From positions 72,706,504 to 72,770,503 of the forward strand of contig NC_090280.1 in NCBI RefSeq assembly GCF_037392515.1: 64,000 nucleotides of DNA, written 5' to 3'. This DNA is from Haliotis asinina (lineage: Eukaryota; Mollusca; Gastropoda; Lepetellida; Haliotidae). The notes below the pieces were generated by a model. That model searched no databases. It had not been told where the DNA came from and worked only from the letters and a program-made list of their open reading frames with translations. Below, piece after piece: positions 24,724 to 36,150 of this stretch. The translations under genes and the position numbers were made by a program. The stretch's first letter is position 1. Each line of letters begins with the position of its first letter.

Positions 24724-25810
24724 GACAGTTCATAAGGACTGAGGTCTTTTTTGTCACGCAACAAAGAAAAAATAATTAACGAGTCGCTCAGTATGCACTT
24801 CAAAAACACAATGTTAACCTACTGTGACTGCCACTAAACACAGACGCATGGGAAATATGAAGCGACATCGTGTAGTTGTCGCGTTGTTGTACTTATCAGC
24901 AAAAGTTTCGAAGTTAACGGACGCGCGACAACCGCCTCATAATTTCAAAGTCAAAAAGAGTCGTATCATAACATTACTGTTCCCCATCAAAGGCGCCCTT
25001 AAACTCAACCAAACACAATCTTGGCACTTGTTGAATCAAATACCATATTGGATATAGTGTGGGCATTATTATGAAATCAGATGTTTATCAACTTTCTACC
25101 ATCCATCGCACAAAACAGACGATCAAACGTGGATTGCAGCATCGAAACGTAAGTTTGTTACACGCACCAGTTTACTACAGATACCTCTTACCTGCAGGAA
25201 CAACCCTTGATGCAAAAAGTACTGCAGTGATAATATCCATCATACACATTTGCGATGAGATCCCCACACAAGTCCCCACACGACAGGTGAGGTGGAGTAC
25301 ACACTCAGTATAGTCGACGGATGTCGACTACAGTGGGATTAATAATTTACGAAAACGTGTAAAACTGACAGATTCTAGCGTTACGGTTTGACTTCAGTCA
25401 CCGTTATCAATAGTGTTAAGGAAAGTGTTCAAGGTGATCGCCTTCACAAATTGATTTATTTCATGAAGACAAGTACTGACTGTCATTGTAAAGTCGGATA
25501 ATAATTACATACGACTGAACTCATTGCACTGTGAGTTCTGAATGTCCTTCATAAGCAGCATTGATGAGTTATCTATTTATTATAAAAATACATACACCAA
25601 GAACACATTCATATTTCACAAACTTCAGCAGCAGGATGCTAATGAGAGTAAATGAATAATCATACATCACTGGAGACATTGACGTATTTTGTAAAGACTG
25701 GCTGACTTTAACATGTTTAATAATTATTAGCATTAATGAACTTCTTCGTTTAGAAAATCGTTATAAATATTGTCGTTTGAACACTTCTCCGGTGGGGTGT
25801 ATGTGATCAA
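24724..25810. other. No recognisable gene
   Basis: AT-rich sequence. Short plus-strand frames at 24.82-25.31 kb show no domain. Confidence 0.4.
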
Positions 25811-25822
25811 GTTCATCACTGC
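25811..25822. repeat. Target-site duplication, left copy
   Basis: 'gttcatcactgc' (preceded by 'aa') is repeated exactly at 27513-27524, flanking the L1/Tx1-like LINE. Confidence 0.9.
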
Positions 25823-27512
25823 ATCACTGCAATAATTTCTACAAAGTGTCTGGTTTAAGAATAAACGTAGAGAAGACTAAAGCAATATGGATAGGCTCAA
25901 TGGCAGGTAGTAACAAGATGTTATGTCAGGATCTTAAGCTTGATTGGCACAGTGGGGATTTTGATGTACTAGGAATAAAGCTTAATCCTAACTTGAATAA
26001 CCTTTGAATAACTTGAATAACCTTACAAGAAAAAGACTAGAAATTATTAATAGAACTCTAGGGAATTGGAGAAAAAGAAATTTGACATTAATAGGGAAAA
26101 TAACGGTTATTAAAACTTTAGCACTCTCATCATTAGTGCATATATTCACTTCACTCCCAAATCCTCCAAAGGAATTCATTGATAAATTAAACGATATATT
26201 TTATAAATTCATCTGGAAAGATAAGCGCGATAAGATAAAGCGAACAGCACTTGTTAGAAAATATGAAGAAGGGGGACTCAGAATGGTTAATGTAGAGGTA
26301 TTCATAAACTCATTAAAACTGTCAGTATTAAATAAATATCTCCAAAATAAAAACACTAGCCCTAACACCTTTCCATTCAAGGATATATTTCTGCTTGGAG
26401 CCAACATTGAAAATTATGTGAAAATAATTAATCCCTATTGGAAAGATGTGTTGGCAGCATGGGGAATATTTTATAGAACACATAAAACTGATTTTACAGA
26501 TATTAATCAAATCTTATCTGAACCCCTTTGGTTCAACCATCAATTCCAAAATAGTAATTTTATTATAAGACATTGGTATTTTAAGGGTATTCACTCTATA
26601 AGAGACTTGTGTAATGATCAAGGTATTTTGTCATTTAATGAACTGAAGAAAACTTACAAAATCAAAGGCACAGTTCTTGATTACTACCAGGTTCTTTCAA
26701 ATATACCAAGAAAATGGAAAGATACTATTAGAAATAATCTATTGATTGTTCATAATCACTACCTCAGCACTTCACTGATATGTTTACTTTCAGCACCAAA
26801 GAGGTCAAGATATTTCTATGATAAGCTTATAAGTACTGAAAATTTCCCTTCTACATGTGAAAAATGGCAACAACTCTTTGACACTGTAATCCCATGGGAA
26901 CATATTTTTAAAAATTATAGGAGATGCACAAAGGATACTAAATTGATTGACTTTCAATTTAAATTTATTCATAATATTATATACACAAAAAAAGAATTAC
27001 TGAAAATGAAATTAGTTGATGATGAACTTTGCTCTTTTTGTAACTTAGTGTCTGAAAATTTGATACATATTTATTGGGAATGTGAATGTGTGAAAACATT
27101 CTGGTTGAAACTGAAAGAATATATTGACAATAAAACAACAGAAACATTTACCCTGACAAAATATACAGTCTTAATTGGTGGAAATAATACTGACTTAATG
27201 AACCATATACTTCTTGCTGGTAAAAAATACATTCATGTATCAAGTATTAAAAACACCAAGTTATCACTGGACGCATTTCTAAAAATACTGGGTGATATAT
27301 TCAAAACTGAAAAGTTTATTGCTACTTAGAATAATAAAATGTTACCATTTGACAGAAAATGGTCACCACTGCTGCCATATATCCAGTATGTATAACTTTT
27401 ATCCATATGAACTTTTGTCTCTTTGTGTACTTGTGCTGTTGCATCATTTATTTGTGTATCTGTCTACTGAGTTGAATGAATAATAATAATAATAAAAAAA
27501 ATATTAAAAAAA
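25823..27512 (+). mobile_element. 5'-truncated L1/Tx1-like LINE (ORF2 C-terminal half) with target-site duplication
   Basis: Begins inside the reverse transcriptase ('SGLRINVEKTKAIWIG', 25849 on), then 'LTLIGKITVIKTLALSSLVH' and 'FYKFIWKDKRDKIKR', the RT thumb of L1/Tx1 proteins. It ends with a Cys/His knuckle 'CSFCNLVSENLIHIYWECE' (C-x2-C-x7-H-x4-C) near 27028-27090 and the stop at 27327. The long frame from about 26004 is open for 440 codons but has no true start. A 20-bp tandem duplication near 25990-26025 throws the upstream RT part out of frame. The tail is (AAT)n plus A-rich. The clean frame, tail and matching 12-14-bp direct repeats at both ends suggest a fairly recent insertion. Confidence 0.9.
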
Positions 27513-27524
27513 GTTCATCACTGC
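27513..27524. repeat. Target-site duplication, right copy
   Basis: 'gttcatcactgc' directly after the A-rich LINE tail; exact match to 25811-25822. Confidence 0.9.
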
Positions 27525-27993
27525 TACACCATACAACATTGTAACTACAGTATGTGTTGGCTGTGTGTGCGTCACGGCTGTGCTTGCTTTTTCATGCATG
27601 CCTTTTAATTGCGTATGTAATAATTTACAAATATTCTGTTATACTTTATGAGACTTCATTATAAATTACACGTTACTGCAATTCAGTGAATAATAGGCGT
27701 CGAACATAGGACTCCCTGATATATATAATCATAGTGATGATGATGATGATGATTATGATGATGAGTTTGAAAGGGTATTTGGTACATAGTTTTTATGCAT
27801 GTACGTGTCATGTAATTCAAGGTCACTGGGCGTCAGTTTGGTTACTGCTACTATGTAACAATAGACTTATCTGAACAACAAACCAACAAGCAGGCAATGT
27901 CAAGGGTAGGTGAAGGACAAGGCAACCCAGGGATCTGGCCCTTTACGTCAGACGTGAACGTGAACACTTTTGACGCAACTCTAAGTGACAGAA
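27525..27993. other. No gene; short (GAT)n microsatellite
   Basis: A GAT/GATTAT run lies at about 27733-27765. The rest is featureless. Confidence 0.5.
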
Positions 27994-28153
27994 GAGCATC
28001 TACCTGCGCAACTGGGAACCAATGACATGTGTCAACCAAGTCAGCGAGTCTGACCATCCGATCCCATTAGTCGCCTCTTACGACAAGCATAGTCACCTTT
28101 TATGGCAAGCATGGGTTGCTGAAGGCCTATTCTACACCGTACCTTCACGGGTC
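27994..28153 (-). repeat. SINE-like repeat, abalone type, partial
   Basis: From 'gagcatctacctgcgc' to 'ccttcacgggtc'. Lacks the tail half. It abuts the LINE copy that starts at about 28.16 kb. Confidence 0.8.
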
Positions 28154-28159
28154 TATCAG

Positions 28160-29700
28160 ACATGGTTGAGACTGAGATCATTTCAGAATTACGTCCACAA
28201 CTTTCAAAAGAGAGAATGAGATCATAAAGACCAATACGTATCTATTTACATTTTGTCTTCCGCCACGCCCAGAATCATTGAAGGACGGATATTGTCACTT
28301 AAGGGTTGTTAATGCTTATATCCCAAATCCCCTGAGGTGCTACAGATATCAAAATATAAAACTCCATCGAACCATCCACATAAATTTCACTTACGATACT
28401 GAGGAAGAATACAATGAAATATTCTCAATCCATGAACTCCACACTGCTCTTGAGCAAACTCTCAGGAGCTGATAACATCCTTTATCAACTGTTGAAGCAC
28501 TTACCAGAATCCTGTTTAGAGACCCTTTCAAATATTTTGATGACATTTGGACATTGGTTATACTTCCTCGGTAATGGCGAAATGCTATAGTAGTCCCAAT
28601 ATCTAAACCTGGACGTGATCATACATATCCTTCAAACTATCGACCAATTTCACTCACGTGCTGCGTTTGCAAAACCATGGAACTCATGCTGAATAATAGA
28701 CTAGTTTGGTTCCGTAAGAACAGAAGTACCATTGGTTATTTAGTGCGTTTGGAGTCATTTGTTAAAAAACGCTTTAATTAATAAACAACATGCAGTGCCT
28801 ATCTTTCTTTTACCTTGAAAAACATGTAACACTACGTGGAAATATGGCATTTTAAAGTATTTACATGGCTTCGGATTGCGAGGCCGTTGGGCCCAAGGCC
28901 GTTGGGCCCAAGTCAAGCCAATTTCACGTCCGCGTGGGTTCTTGACTTGTTGAAAGTCATTTCACGTTCTAAATGGGGATGGGATAAAGCTACCCTTCTC
29001 CATCTATATCAATCACTGGTCCGTTCCAAACTTGATTTTGGCTCCATCATCTATGGTGGAGCTTGCAAAAGTAACTTAAAACTTTTACATTCTGTCCACT
29101 ACCAAGGTCGAGGACTTTGTCTTGGATCCTTTAGAACGTCTCCTGCTGACGGTCTCTACGTTGAAGCAGATTAGCTATCTCTTACACAACGCCGTATAAA
29201 ATGTCTTTACAATATGTCACCAAACTATATTCTAAAAATTCAACTCTGCATGTAATTGTGTCTTCAATCCCCTTTATGAGGATCTATACAACAAGAAATC
29301 TTCTCTTGCTCCGCCTCTTGGCATAAGAGTCAAACCTTTCCTTTCTGCTGCTGCTATAATCGCCAGCGGCTGATGGGATGGTGTAAATCCAGCTGGGGTT
29401 CATGCAGATAGCAAAAGTAATGTAAGTCCCCATGGTCCCTAGTGTGGTGATCTACCTTCAGTTGTTGGTGATTTATAGCCCATGTTGTATATCGTATTGT
29501 CTTCTTTAATTAACATCTTTTATTTTTATATGCTAGTTTTATGTTCATATCTGTGATTGTCTGGCATTTATACTGTCCTTTGATGGCAGGGTTTTACTTT
29601 CTGAATTTATTGATTATAATATTGATATAATTCAAATTGTTCTTGTCACGATATGGCTGCAATATGGCCGATGTGAAGCTAAATGTTAAATCACCCACTT
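28160..29700 (+). mobile_element. I/Nimb-like LINE copy, internally deleted
   Basis: 28.16-28.35 kb matches ORF1 of the larger copy at 51.1-51.3 kb ('IIKTNTYLFTF', 'DGYCHLRVVNAYIPNPLRCY'). The sequence then jumps straight to the RT part of ORF2 ('IFSIHELHTALEQ', 28.42 kb), skipping the endonuclease. RT motifs 'SNYRPIS' and 'FRKNRST' follow, then the 'LDFGSIIYGGACKSNLKLL' block at 29.03 kb, the 3' UTR ('ccccatggtccctag', 'atagccc') and the tail 'gtcacgatatggctg'. Stops and frame changes are frequent. Confidence 0.85.
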
Positions 29701-30218
29701 ATTGTTGAGAATGTGAATTTCATATTAATCTTGGTGTGGGCTAAAACTCATGTAAAGAAGCAATGGGACGTAGCCTAAATCCACGTCACGGATAGTGCTG
29801 AACAAGTGTAAACAGGGCCAACCAGGATTAGAACATATTCAACGAGGGGTCGGGGTGTCTGTATGGGTGGAGTATATTTTACATTCGGAGGGCACATTCT
29901 TAAAATTCTGGATCCGCCCCTCAGAGATTTCCTATGAAAGAATCATCAATCCTGAAATACTGTACTAGTCAACTTGTGTTTACGTTTGTGGTAGTTGAAT
30001 CAGGTAGTACCCAGAACCTTTGAGGATCTCTCCTTTGCAGACTCATCATAGCTGCCAGGGCAATCCGATATGAAGTGAATATACTTTTTATCCCAATATC
30101 TACCGTGGTAACTAATACCCTGATATTACCAAATAGATTCAATACAGTTGCACATCCATACGAAACACAGTCAGCTTGAACTTTATTCACCGATATATTT
30201 GTAAGTCTTGTATTCCGA
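29701..30218. other. No recognisable gene
   Basis: Featureless AT-rich DNA between two LINE copies of opposite orientation. Confidence 0.45.
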
Positions 30219-30915
30219 GACAAAGTGAGTGAATTATGATTTTAAGTCACATAGGCACTATTTCAGCCATATCGTGATTCATAATAGATAAAAGTAAATG
30301 ACAACGAAGGAGACTGAAAGAACTAGGAGTTCACAGATATGGATAGTGTGAAAATCTGAAACACTTTAACCACAGACGACAATACAATGTATCAAAAGGA
30401 CCTAAACTGCCAATAGTTAAAGTTAGATCACCATACAAGAGACCATGGGGACTTATAGAACATTTGTTTCCAGCATGGATTTACACCAGCCCTTCAGCTG
30501 TCAGCAAAGTTCAGACAATTCAGCCATAAACTAAATAACATATATTCTGTGTATACCTTTTATATAGCTTCAACTGTCAAAAGGACACATATTGCACAAT
30601 AACAAAGTGGTAAGATGAAATTTACTTTGTATGTTTTGGGATTCATGTATCTTCTCGGGAGAGCAACGATTGTACAGCCACTAGAAATCTTTACCTTCAA
30701 CCAATTCCATGTCAAACATATTTTGTTTTTTAATAAAACATATCAATCAACAATTTTAAATAATTATAGTTTGTTTGTTTTTTTAAAAAATCAGTTGGTA
30801 AGCGATAACTTAGCATTACTAAAAGCACCCTCCACTGCGTTTACACTGAAATATGTATCCCTCGTGACAGAAAATCAATACAGTCAAGCCTCAGATAAAC
30901 CTCGAATTTCTTGAA
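30219..30915 (-). mobile_element. I/Nimb-like LINE, 3'-terminal fragment
   Basis: Plus-strand reading starts with the tail complement ('gtgagtgaattatgatttta', 'tttcagccatatcgtg'), then the UTR complement ('agatcaccatacaagagacc') and the end of ORF2 ('gaaatatgtatccctcg'). It corresponds to the left part of the copy at 39.2-40.8 kb. Confidence 0.75.
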
Positions 30916-30989
30916 TAGGGTCGATGTAAGGTCAACATGTGACATTACTGCCAAGGAGGAGGAAAAAGCAGGCGTTCAAAAGATATGTT

Positions 30990-31170
30990 TGTATCTAAAT
31001 GCCAAGGGGTGAGAACTAGAAATGACAAGTTGAAGACAATGTTAACAGACTACAGACTGACATCAAGTGAAGATGGATCACCATACTTGGGACCATGGGT
31101 ACGGCGGCTTCCTGTATGGATCCTAGCAGGGTTTGTACCATCCCTTCAGCCGTTAGTAATCTAGCAACGC
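30990..31170 (-). mobile_element. I/Nimb-like LINE 3' UTR fragment
   Basis: 'ggatcaccatacttgggacc', 'atgggta' and 'tttgtaccatcccttcag' match the 3' UTR complement of the other copies. No tail or coding part. Confidence 0.6.
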
Positions 31171-33138
31171 GTTAAAAAAGACACATATTCTACGATTAAA
31201 AAGAGTGGATAGATCACGACATTTTGTCTAGGCTGGACAAGCGAGGCAGACTCCGATGCTTTGCCATCTCCTTCTGCCAATTGGATGTCCATGCGGAATA
31301 TTGGATACCTTCGAAAACCGAAGTCTCCTATGGCCCGATGGGTGGATGGACGAATGTGTACTCTAGACACGTCATCCGTCATGCGAATGTGCGTACAACG
31401 CGACAAAGATTGTTTGCTGTGAACGGTCGGGTGTGTAATAGCAACCCATCTTCGATTGTGCGTACCACGTGGGTGTGTAATAGAACTCGTGCGTACCACG
31501 TGACGAAGATCGTTTGCTGGGTATGGTCGGGTGTGCAGTTGGACCCGTCTTCGAATATGCTCAGCTCGGCTGCACATCACAGGATGTCTCTGGCTTGACC
31601 CTCACTGTTTTCTGGGGGCTGGGAGGCTTCGTTCCCATTAAACGTCTCTCGGCGGGTTTGTAATAGAACCATCATTGCATAGCTACTAACGTCCTCAAAT
31701 GCCGGTGTTAGGCTGGTGTTGGCGGATCTGTGGTGATCTTTTTCAAACTGCATGTGTAACTTGTCCGCACACTACTCTTTATACCTTTAGCGCATATTAA
31801 ACTCTGAGAGGGGTCCCAAACCACTGTTTATACACTTGACCACTTCGACGTTTTATTCACGACGAGCATGTGAATGTTACTGAAGGGGTCAACGTTGGGG
31901 CAACACTTTTCAGTTTATAATCTACGTACAAAAATATTTCTTTAAAATTTGAGATATTGTAACTTTTTAGGTATATTTTCTTTTGACAGTCAGTTTATAT
32001 ATATCTACAAAACGTATAACTCTAAATATCAATTACTAACACAAAACGTATAACTCTAAATATCAATTACTAATATTAAGAGGATTCTTAACAGTTTAAA
32101 CGCTAAAATATTTATACCTACGAGAAAAATGTATTCAATGTATTTGTTTTGGGTTTCGAAAATATAATGCCGTTTTCAAGTGGCCGTTAATGTGAGCTGA
32201 TATTAAATATGTATTTATGTATTTATTTTAGCATTCTTGACAAAGGCTTCCAATCGTACCAAACTGTCAATGGTACTTCGATTTTTGTCGGAAACCACAT
32301 TGTATATTTGTAATTAAATGTCACATGCAACGTAAAACACAATTTTGCAGATTCTGATACCTTTCGGTATGCACTTACCGAAACAAATCATCAAAAATGC
32401 CAATTCAACCTATAAAGTTGCAAAAACGCGATGGATAAAAAGCCCGCCAAGCCCGCGGAGTTCAAATGATTCACTAAATTTCGCCCAGCGCTTGGGGGAA
32501 AAGTGGTTTCAACAGCTGTGCTGCGCTGCGTCCATAACGCATGCGCAGTGAATAGGTTCACGGAGCTTGAAACAGTATGCATGCCCGGAGTATGAGGTCG
32601 TGAGCAGTAGTCTAATCTTGGATGTGTACACAAACAAGTACATAATCTACTCGTTACATAAAGAAAACTTGTTGATTGTGGTAAGCATCCTCTGTCACAG
32701 AGAAAGCTCATTGTCTGGTTTATTGACACATATATGTCTGCCTGCCTGTCTGCTAAAGACAATATGCAATACACAGCTTCAATCATTGACCATGCAATTT
32801 GAACTTAACACTTATCAGACTATAAACATAATAAATTAATTTATGACTCATGCACCCGAGTCCTGTCTCTGCCATATTATGTAATTAGGGAGGTGTGGTA
32901 CTTGTACACATGACATGTTTTTCTGTCTGTGGGTTGCACACAAACTACATCCATTTTTCTCGGATGACTGGATCTGACGAGAACTGGTGCAAACTTTTGT
33001 CAGTTTCAAGTCCTGCTTTGTACTTGGACGAATGGCAGATTCCAGCCACGCTGTAGTTCACCATCTCCACTGAGATAAGATAAGATCGAACGTAAAATTC
33101 AGAAAACATGTATTTACAAAACTCAACATCTCCAAATA
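31171..33138. other. No recognisable gene; GC-richer patch with an imperfect duplication
   Basis: 31384-31570 holds two imperfect copies of a ~105-bp block ('gtgcgtac.acg.gac.aag' and 'ggtcgggtgtg'), with two CACGTG hexamers between or within them. 32007-32074 holds two 34-bp tandem units ('acaaaacgtataactctaaa'). 32.50-32.56 kb contains 'gcatgcgcag', an NRF1-like site. No coding unit can be supported. Confidence 0.4.
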
Positions 33139-33258
33139 CATTCTTTATGGATAACAACATCTTCCAGTGCATATAATTTGGTTTGACAACGGCATATGAA
33201 TCCATACTGAAACGACGCATCAAGTGCAATAAAAGAAGTTGTTATCCATAAAGAATCT
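33139..33258. repeat. Inverted repeat (hairpin), ~19-bp arms
   Basis: 'attctttatggataacaac' near 33140-33158 is repeated in reverse complement near 33236-33256, with a spacer of about 80 bp. Confidence 0.8.
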
Positions 33259-33710
33259 TACTTCCTTGTGACTCGCCATACTTCTAAAATGCACATCAAA
33301 CAGATCATCTTTCTGTACAAACAATGAGCCCTCAGCGTGTCAACAAATGAACCAGCCAATCGGAAGCCGTCGTTACACTTGAATGCACAGCCACCCGCTA
33401 TGACTGGGTTCGGTCTTCCGAAGGCTTCGTTTCGACGGAAATAAGCCCAAGTACAAAATATTCCACTTTTGAATTGCGACTGTACGCTTACAATTTTGTC
33501 TATTTGGTTTTTTTACAAGCAGCAATGTTATTATATGTCATGAATAAGTGATAATTGTGTTTTAATTATGTTATATATTCTTTACATGTGCACCGAGCCG
33601 CCCTGCATTTGTTTTCATATGAGATTGATTTCCATCTATCCAAGAAAGGAAAATGTGACGGTGAAATGTGACTGTCATGCACTAGACATTAACTCCAGTG
33701 TCGGGGACAT

Positions 33711-36150
33711 TTGATGAAAAATGAGACATGCGCATTGCGTGAGCACATATGTCAGTTTCTCACAGTGGAACCAAAATCAGTTGGTTTCGTGTGTCGTGGA
33801 GAGCACAAGGAAGACTCTTGTAATCTCACCAAACAGCTGAAAATTCTGATTCAGAACTCTGGAAAGACAGTCCCAGTGAAGATTCTGAAATTCCAATAGC
33901 CGACAGATTACATTACCTGAGATGAATCAGTCAAAATCTTTGATGCCAAGCCTGGCGTTCACACGTCACGGCAACATGGACACCCCTGAAACAGAGGCTG
34001 AATCTAAAACGTTTAAGGCCTCTACCGGGATAGACATATATGATGGCGTGACGTTGTATCAGGGAAAGTAAAATTATCATTGATGAGTGATACTGAGAAA
34101 CTGAAGTACCTGAAAGAACATTTCAGTCCAGTCATTACAGATAAAGAAAAGACCTGGACAAACTAGATCCACAACCCTTGCATTTCAAAGATCCTGGCTT
34201 AACAAGTGGCAAGTCTACAGTCATACCCTGAGAGGAGGTTTGTGCAAAAAGGTGCATTTTATTTCCACAGTACCAGAAGAGTGATACACACAAAGCAGTT
34301 AACACATTTATCCAAATATCAATGACAAATCTCTCCAAAGAACTTGTAAAAGACGGCTATTTAGAGACTCATCACAACAGTTCATATAACCAGCAAGCTG
34401 TGGAGACTATAACTGACTTTTAGAACAAGGAAAAAGCCCACATTCATCATTTCCTTACAAAATATCCCGATTAAAGCCGAAACGGTATGACAACAACTGT
34501 CATATTTTAGAATGCATTACAGATGAAGTCGTGTGCTGTGGGAGACAATGGATATCTCTTCGTGGACACCACAGTATGTCAAAAGACACAAACAAGAACA
34601 GTTTCCAAAGGCATGCAATTTTATCTGTCATTGCAAATCATGACTCAAAACTGAAAACCCTTTTAAAGTTTGGCATAAAAAATACACTCATCTCACTTTG
34701 GCGGAATACATCTGTTGTAGCACAAATTGAGACTGGTCATTCTACCATTCTGTGTTCTCCATCATAGCCGATGAAGTCACCGAGGAGTATGCCAATGTGG
34801 AACTGTTACCTTTGTGTTTAAGTGAGTGAGTTAAAATTTAAAGTCACATTGGCAATATTTCAGCCATACTGACAGTCATGACTATAACAAGTTGTTACAT
34901 TACCATTAATACATGTTTGTGTTTGAGATATGTTGACATAAGAGACATGCAGATCAAAGACTCGTTCTTTGTCTATGTTCAGCTTGAACGTACAACCGTT
35001 GAACACATTTCTGATGCTAATCTGAAATCCCTGAAAAACAACGGACTAGATATGTCAAGCTGTCGCGGTCGAAGTTATGATGGGGCTGCATGTCAGAGAC
35101 TATTGGTGTACAGGGTCGAATCAAAGAAACAGTGTACACACACTGTGCCAGCCATGTTTTGAACCTTGACATTGCTGCACCAGTATAGACTTCCTGCTGT
35201 TAGGGACATGATGGACGATATAAACCAAGTGTTCATATTTTTTCATAAATCGCCCACGCACCAGGGATTACCTGATCATGTATCATATATGGATGAGACA
35301 TGGGAATCTAAAAGAACCCGTTTATTAGGCTTCTGTAAAACACGATGGATTGAACGGCATACCTGTCGTGAAGGTTTCTCAGAACTGTATCCATATGTAT
35401 GCAGGGCCCTTGAGGATATCAAACACCCATCCAAATATGAGGATGTTTATGAAGGCGAACACTGAAACGTTGACAGAGAGAGAGACAAGAAAAGCCAACG
35501 GATTTTCTAAAGACCCCACACACATTATTGCTTTTGTTGTTTCCAAAAATGGAAACTGACAGACCATTGTCATCGAAACTTCGGAAGAGGGGTTTAGCTA
35601 TTTTCTGTTCACGCAAAATGATTGATTAGAGAACGGCAACGGCCATAGACAGGAGAAAGTCAATCATAATCTATCAATAACTTGGATGAAAGAAGGAAGT
35701 GGCATTGTTGAAGCTGTTGGTTCTGAGATACAGGCTACCAGGGTGACAAGGTGAATCACACACCGAGACAGCACCCCATCAATTACCCCTGAAGTGTACT
35801 AGAAAAGAACCACCATCATTCGTTGTATTGATCATCTGAACACTGAACTAAAACAGGGGTCTGCATGGTAGATCAGGACACCTTGAAATTCAAAATGATG
35901 TTCTGGGAGGATGATTTGTCCATGTCAGTTGCTCTGCCGTCAGAGCTAAGAGTGTGGAAAAGAAACACGATAGCAGACTGTCATGAGCTGCTTGGTTTCA
36001 GCTGCTATTGATTTCTACCCGAACATCAATCAACTACTGTGCGTTGCTGCAACACTGCCAGTCACAAGTAGGAAGGCATGTTCCTCTTCAAGTCTTCATG
36101 GGTCGAGAAAGACTAGCCTGGCTCACAATGTTGCAAACGTTGCAAACATG
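33711..36150 (+). mobile_element. hAT-superfamily transposon remnant
   Basis: Transposase pieces in order: 'IIADEVTEEYANVELLPLC' (34.76 kb; Asp of the DDE core), then 'RYVDIRDMQIKDSFF' (34.93 kb), 'CRGRSYDGAACQ' (35.06 kb; second Asp region), 'LPAVRDMMDDINQVFIFFHK' (35.19 kb) and 'KTRWIERH' (35.34 kb). The C-terminal hAT dimerisation region reads 'AIDFYPNINQLLCVAATLPV' (36.0 kb). This order is that of hAT transposases related to ZMYM/P52rIPK-type proteins. Stops and frame changes break it repeatedly, and a LINE tail lies inside at 34.82 kb. Terminal inverted repeats were not identified, so the ends are approximate. Confidence 0.8.
34820..34875 (-). mobile_element. I/Nimb-like LINE tail inserted in the hAT remnant
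   Basis: 'agtgagtgagttaaaattta' followed by 'aagtcacattggcaatattt' is the complement of the LINE 3' end including its ACTC tail. Confidence 0.75.

Noticed and set aside
24506-24742. 78-codon frame across the 37/41-bp array
   Set aside because: Unit lengths are not multiples of three, so the frame drifts through different readings of the same DNA; no domain.
26004-27329. A 441-codon host gene starting at 26004
   Set aside because: The apparent start is TTG, RT sequence continues upstream in another frame, and the product is the C-terminal half of an L1/Tx1 ORF2 flanked by a target-site duplication.
30615-30914. Plus-strand frame beginning like a signal peptide (MKFTLYVLGFMYLLG)
   Set aside because: The DNA is the 3' UTR complement of the I/Nimb LINE, shared with the copies at 39.4 kb and 55.4 kb, so the peptide is a chance reading.
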